NCBI GenBank assembly: GCA_913009215.1
Contig: CAJVXG010000086.1
Coordinates: forward strand, 1-6,910
Length of the DNA: 6,910 bases
Reading direction: 5' to 3'
From: an uncultured Gammaproteobacteria bacterium
GTDB lineage: Bacteria; Pseudomonadota; Gammaproteobacteria; Acidiferrobacterales; CAJVXG01
The position numbers and the translations under genes were made by a program. The notes beneath the pieces are model-generated. The model was not told the DNA's origin. It saw only the letters and a list, made by a program, of their open reading frames with translations, and made no database searches. How positions within the stretch are numbered: position 1 is the stretch's first letter; every line of letters starts with the position of its first letter. Shown here piece by piece: positions 6,118 to 6,910 of the stretch.

Positions 6118-6855
6118 TTAGCCGATTTCCCTGCGGGCAATCGCAATCCATTTCTCTTGCTGCTTGCGGTGATGGCGAGATGAGCGTTCCGCGGTATTAA
6201 TAATCTCCCGGAAGAATTTTTCTGCCCGTTCATGATCCCCTTGTTGCTTCAGAAGTTGGGCATAACGGCACTTGGCCTCGGCGCCGGAGTAGTAGGCGCA
6301 TAGTGCTTCGTATTCCTCTATGGCGGCAGCGCTATCGCCGAGTGACTCTTTGGCTCGCGCATACAGCAGATGTCCATCCTGCGATTTATAATCCGGATTG
6401 CTGGTCATCAGCTGGTCCAGGGTATCAATGACCTTCTGAAATGCACCGGTCGCAAAGTAGGCCCTGGCCAGGCCCAGCAGTACGCTAGGGTCATCCTTGA
6501 AAATACCACTGCGGCATTGTTCGTACATATGCACGGCATCGTCTTTCATTCCCTGGCTTAACAATTCCCCGGCAAGCCGCAGTTTGTTCTCAACGGTATC
6601 GGTGACCTCAAGATTCTGTGTATGCTGGCGTAGCGCACCTTTTGGATCCAGGGTTTTTTTGATTTTGGAGGCGGCCCGGGTAGTGACATGGCTGTTACGC
6701 ATCTCCGGGATAAAAATGACAAACAGGTATACCAGGATACCGATCAGCGGGAATAGCAGGATAATAAAAACCCACATAATGCCGTGGCCATGACGAATCG
6801 CATGGACAATAAAGATAACCTGCAGGACGATGATCAGGATTCCAAGAATAGGCAT
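6118..6855 (-). CDS. Membrane-anchored TPR protein with PLDc_N-like N-terminus
   Basis: A 245-residue protein with two hydrophobic helices at the N-terminus (about 2-19 and 27-49). The WVFIILLFPLIGILVYLFV stretch resembles the two-helix N-terminal domain of cardiolipin synthases (PLDc_N), but no phospholipase D catalytic HKD motif follows. A basic linker leads to about four TPR-type helical hairpins (about 86-118, 123-155, 160-192, 193-226), with typical spacing such as LLGLARAYFATGAFQKVIDTLDQL. The C-terminal helix KQQEKWIAIARREI is basic. Such a protein probably works as a membrane-attached scaffold for protein contacts; partners are unknown. The start is the only one that includes the full first helix; no strong ribosome site or promoter can be made out in the 55 bases upstream that remain in the window. 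Confidence 0.85.
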   Translation of the reverse strand: MPILGILIIVLQVIFIVHAIRHGHGIMWVFIILLFPLIGILVYLFVIFIPEMRNSHVTTRAASKIKKTLDPKGALRQHTQNLEVTDTVENKLRLAGELLSQGMKDDAVHMYEQCRSGIFKDDPSVLLGLARAYFATGAFQKVIDTLDQLMTSNPDYKSQDGHLLYARAKESLGDSAAAIEEYEALCAYYSGAEAKCRYAQLLKQQGDHERAEKFFREIINTAERSSRHHRKQQEKWIAIARREIG

Positions 6856-6910
6856 GAATTGTTTACTGGTATAAGCAGATATTAAATAAAAAACGCATTA
6901 TTCCAGCGAC

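Overview
The window is chromosomal DNA, most likely from a gammaproteobacterium. This is inferred from the Shine-Dalgarno-type starts, the YbcJ-like S4 protein, the YdjM-like membrane hydrolase and the NhaA antiporter; I cannot name a genus. It is densely coding and mostly about 50-57% GC by eye, except for one AT-rich gene. No rRNA, tRNA, CRISPR array, transposase or phage gene is visible.

Layout. (1) 1-1253, plus strand: nhaA, a Na+/H+ antiporter cut at its 5' end by the window edge, with an unusually long cytoplasmic loop. (2) 1268-1480, minus: a one-domain S4 RNA-binding protein, convergent with nhaA. (3) 1481-1646: a non-coding spacer. (4) 1647-2999, minus: a class II Fic-domain protein with a C-terminal winged helix. 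It is clearly more AT-rich than its surroundings and is preceded by a cluster of CTACCAATT-type half-sites, including a perfect 17-bp inverted repeat. (5) 3168-4976, minus: a tight four-gene unit in the order NIP-like aquaporin, DUF1499 protein, small lipoprotein, DUF302 protein. The gene junctions are an 8-bp overlap, a 14-bp gap and a 12-bp gap, so one mRNA with translational coupling is likely. (6) 5057-6109, plus: a YdjM/DUF457-type membrane metal-dependent hydrolase, divergent from the aquaporin unit across 80 bp. (7) 6118-6855, minus: a membrane-anchored TPR protein, convergent with the hydrolase.

How the genes fit together. Most are envelope or ion/solute homeostasis genes: Na+/H+ exchange, a neutral-solute channel, a lipoprotein and a membrane hydrolase. 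The Fic gene looks like an acquired, self-regulated AMP-transferase inserted between two host operons. The four-gene aquaporin unit is the best candidate for an undescribed functional module, because three of its four members belong to families without an assigned function. The two most striking non-coding signals are the operator-like array in front of fic and a perfect 16-bp-arm palindrome inside the aquaporin coding sequence.
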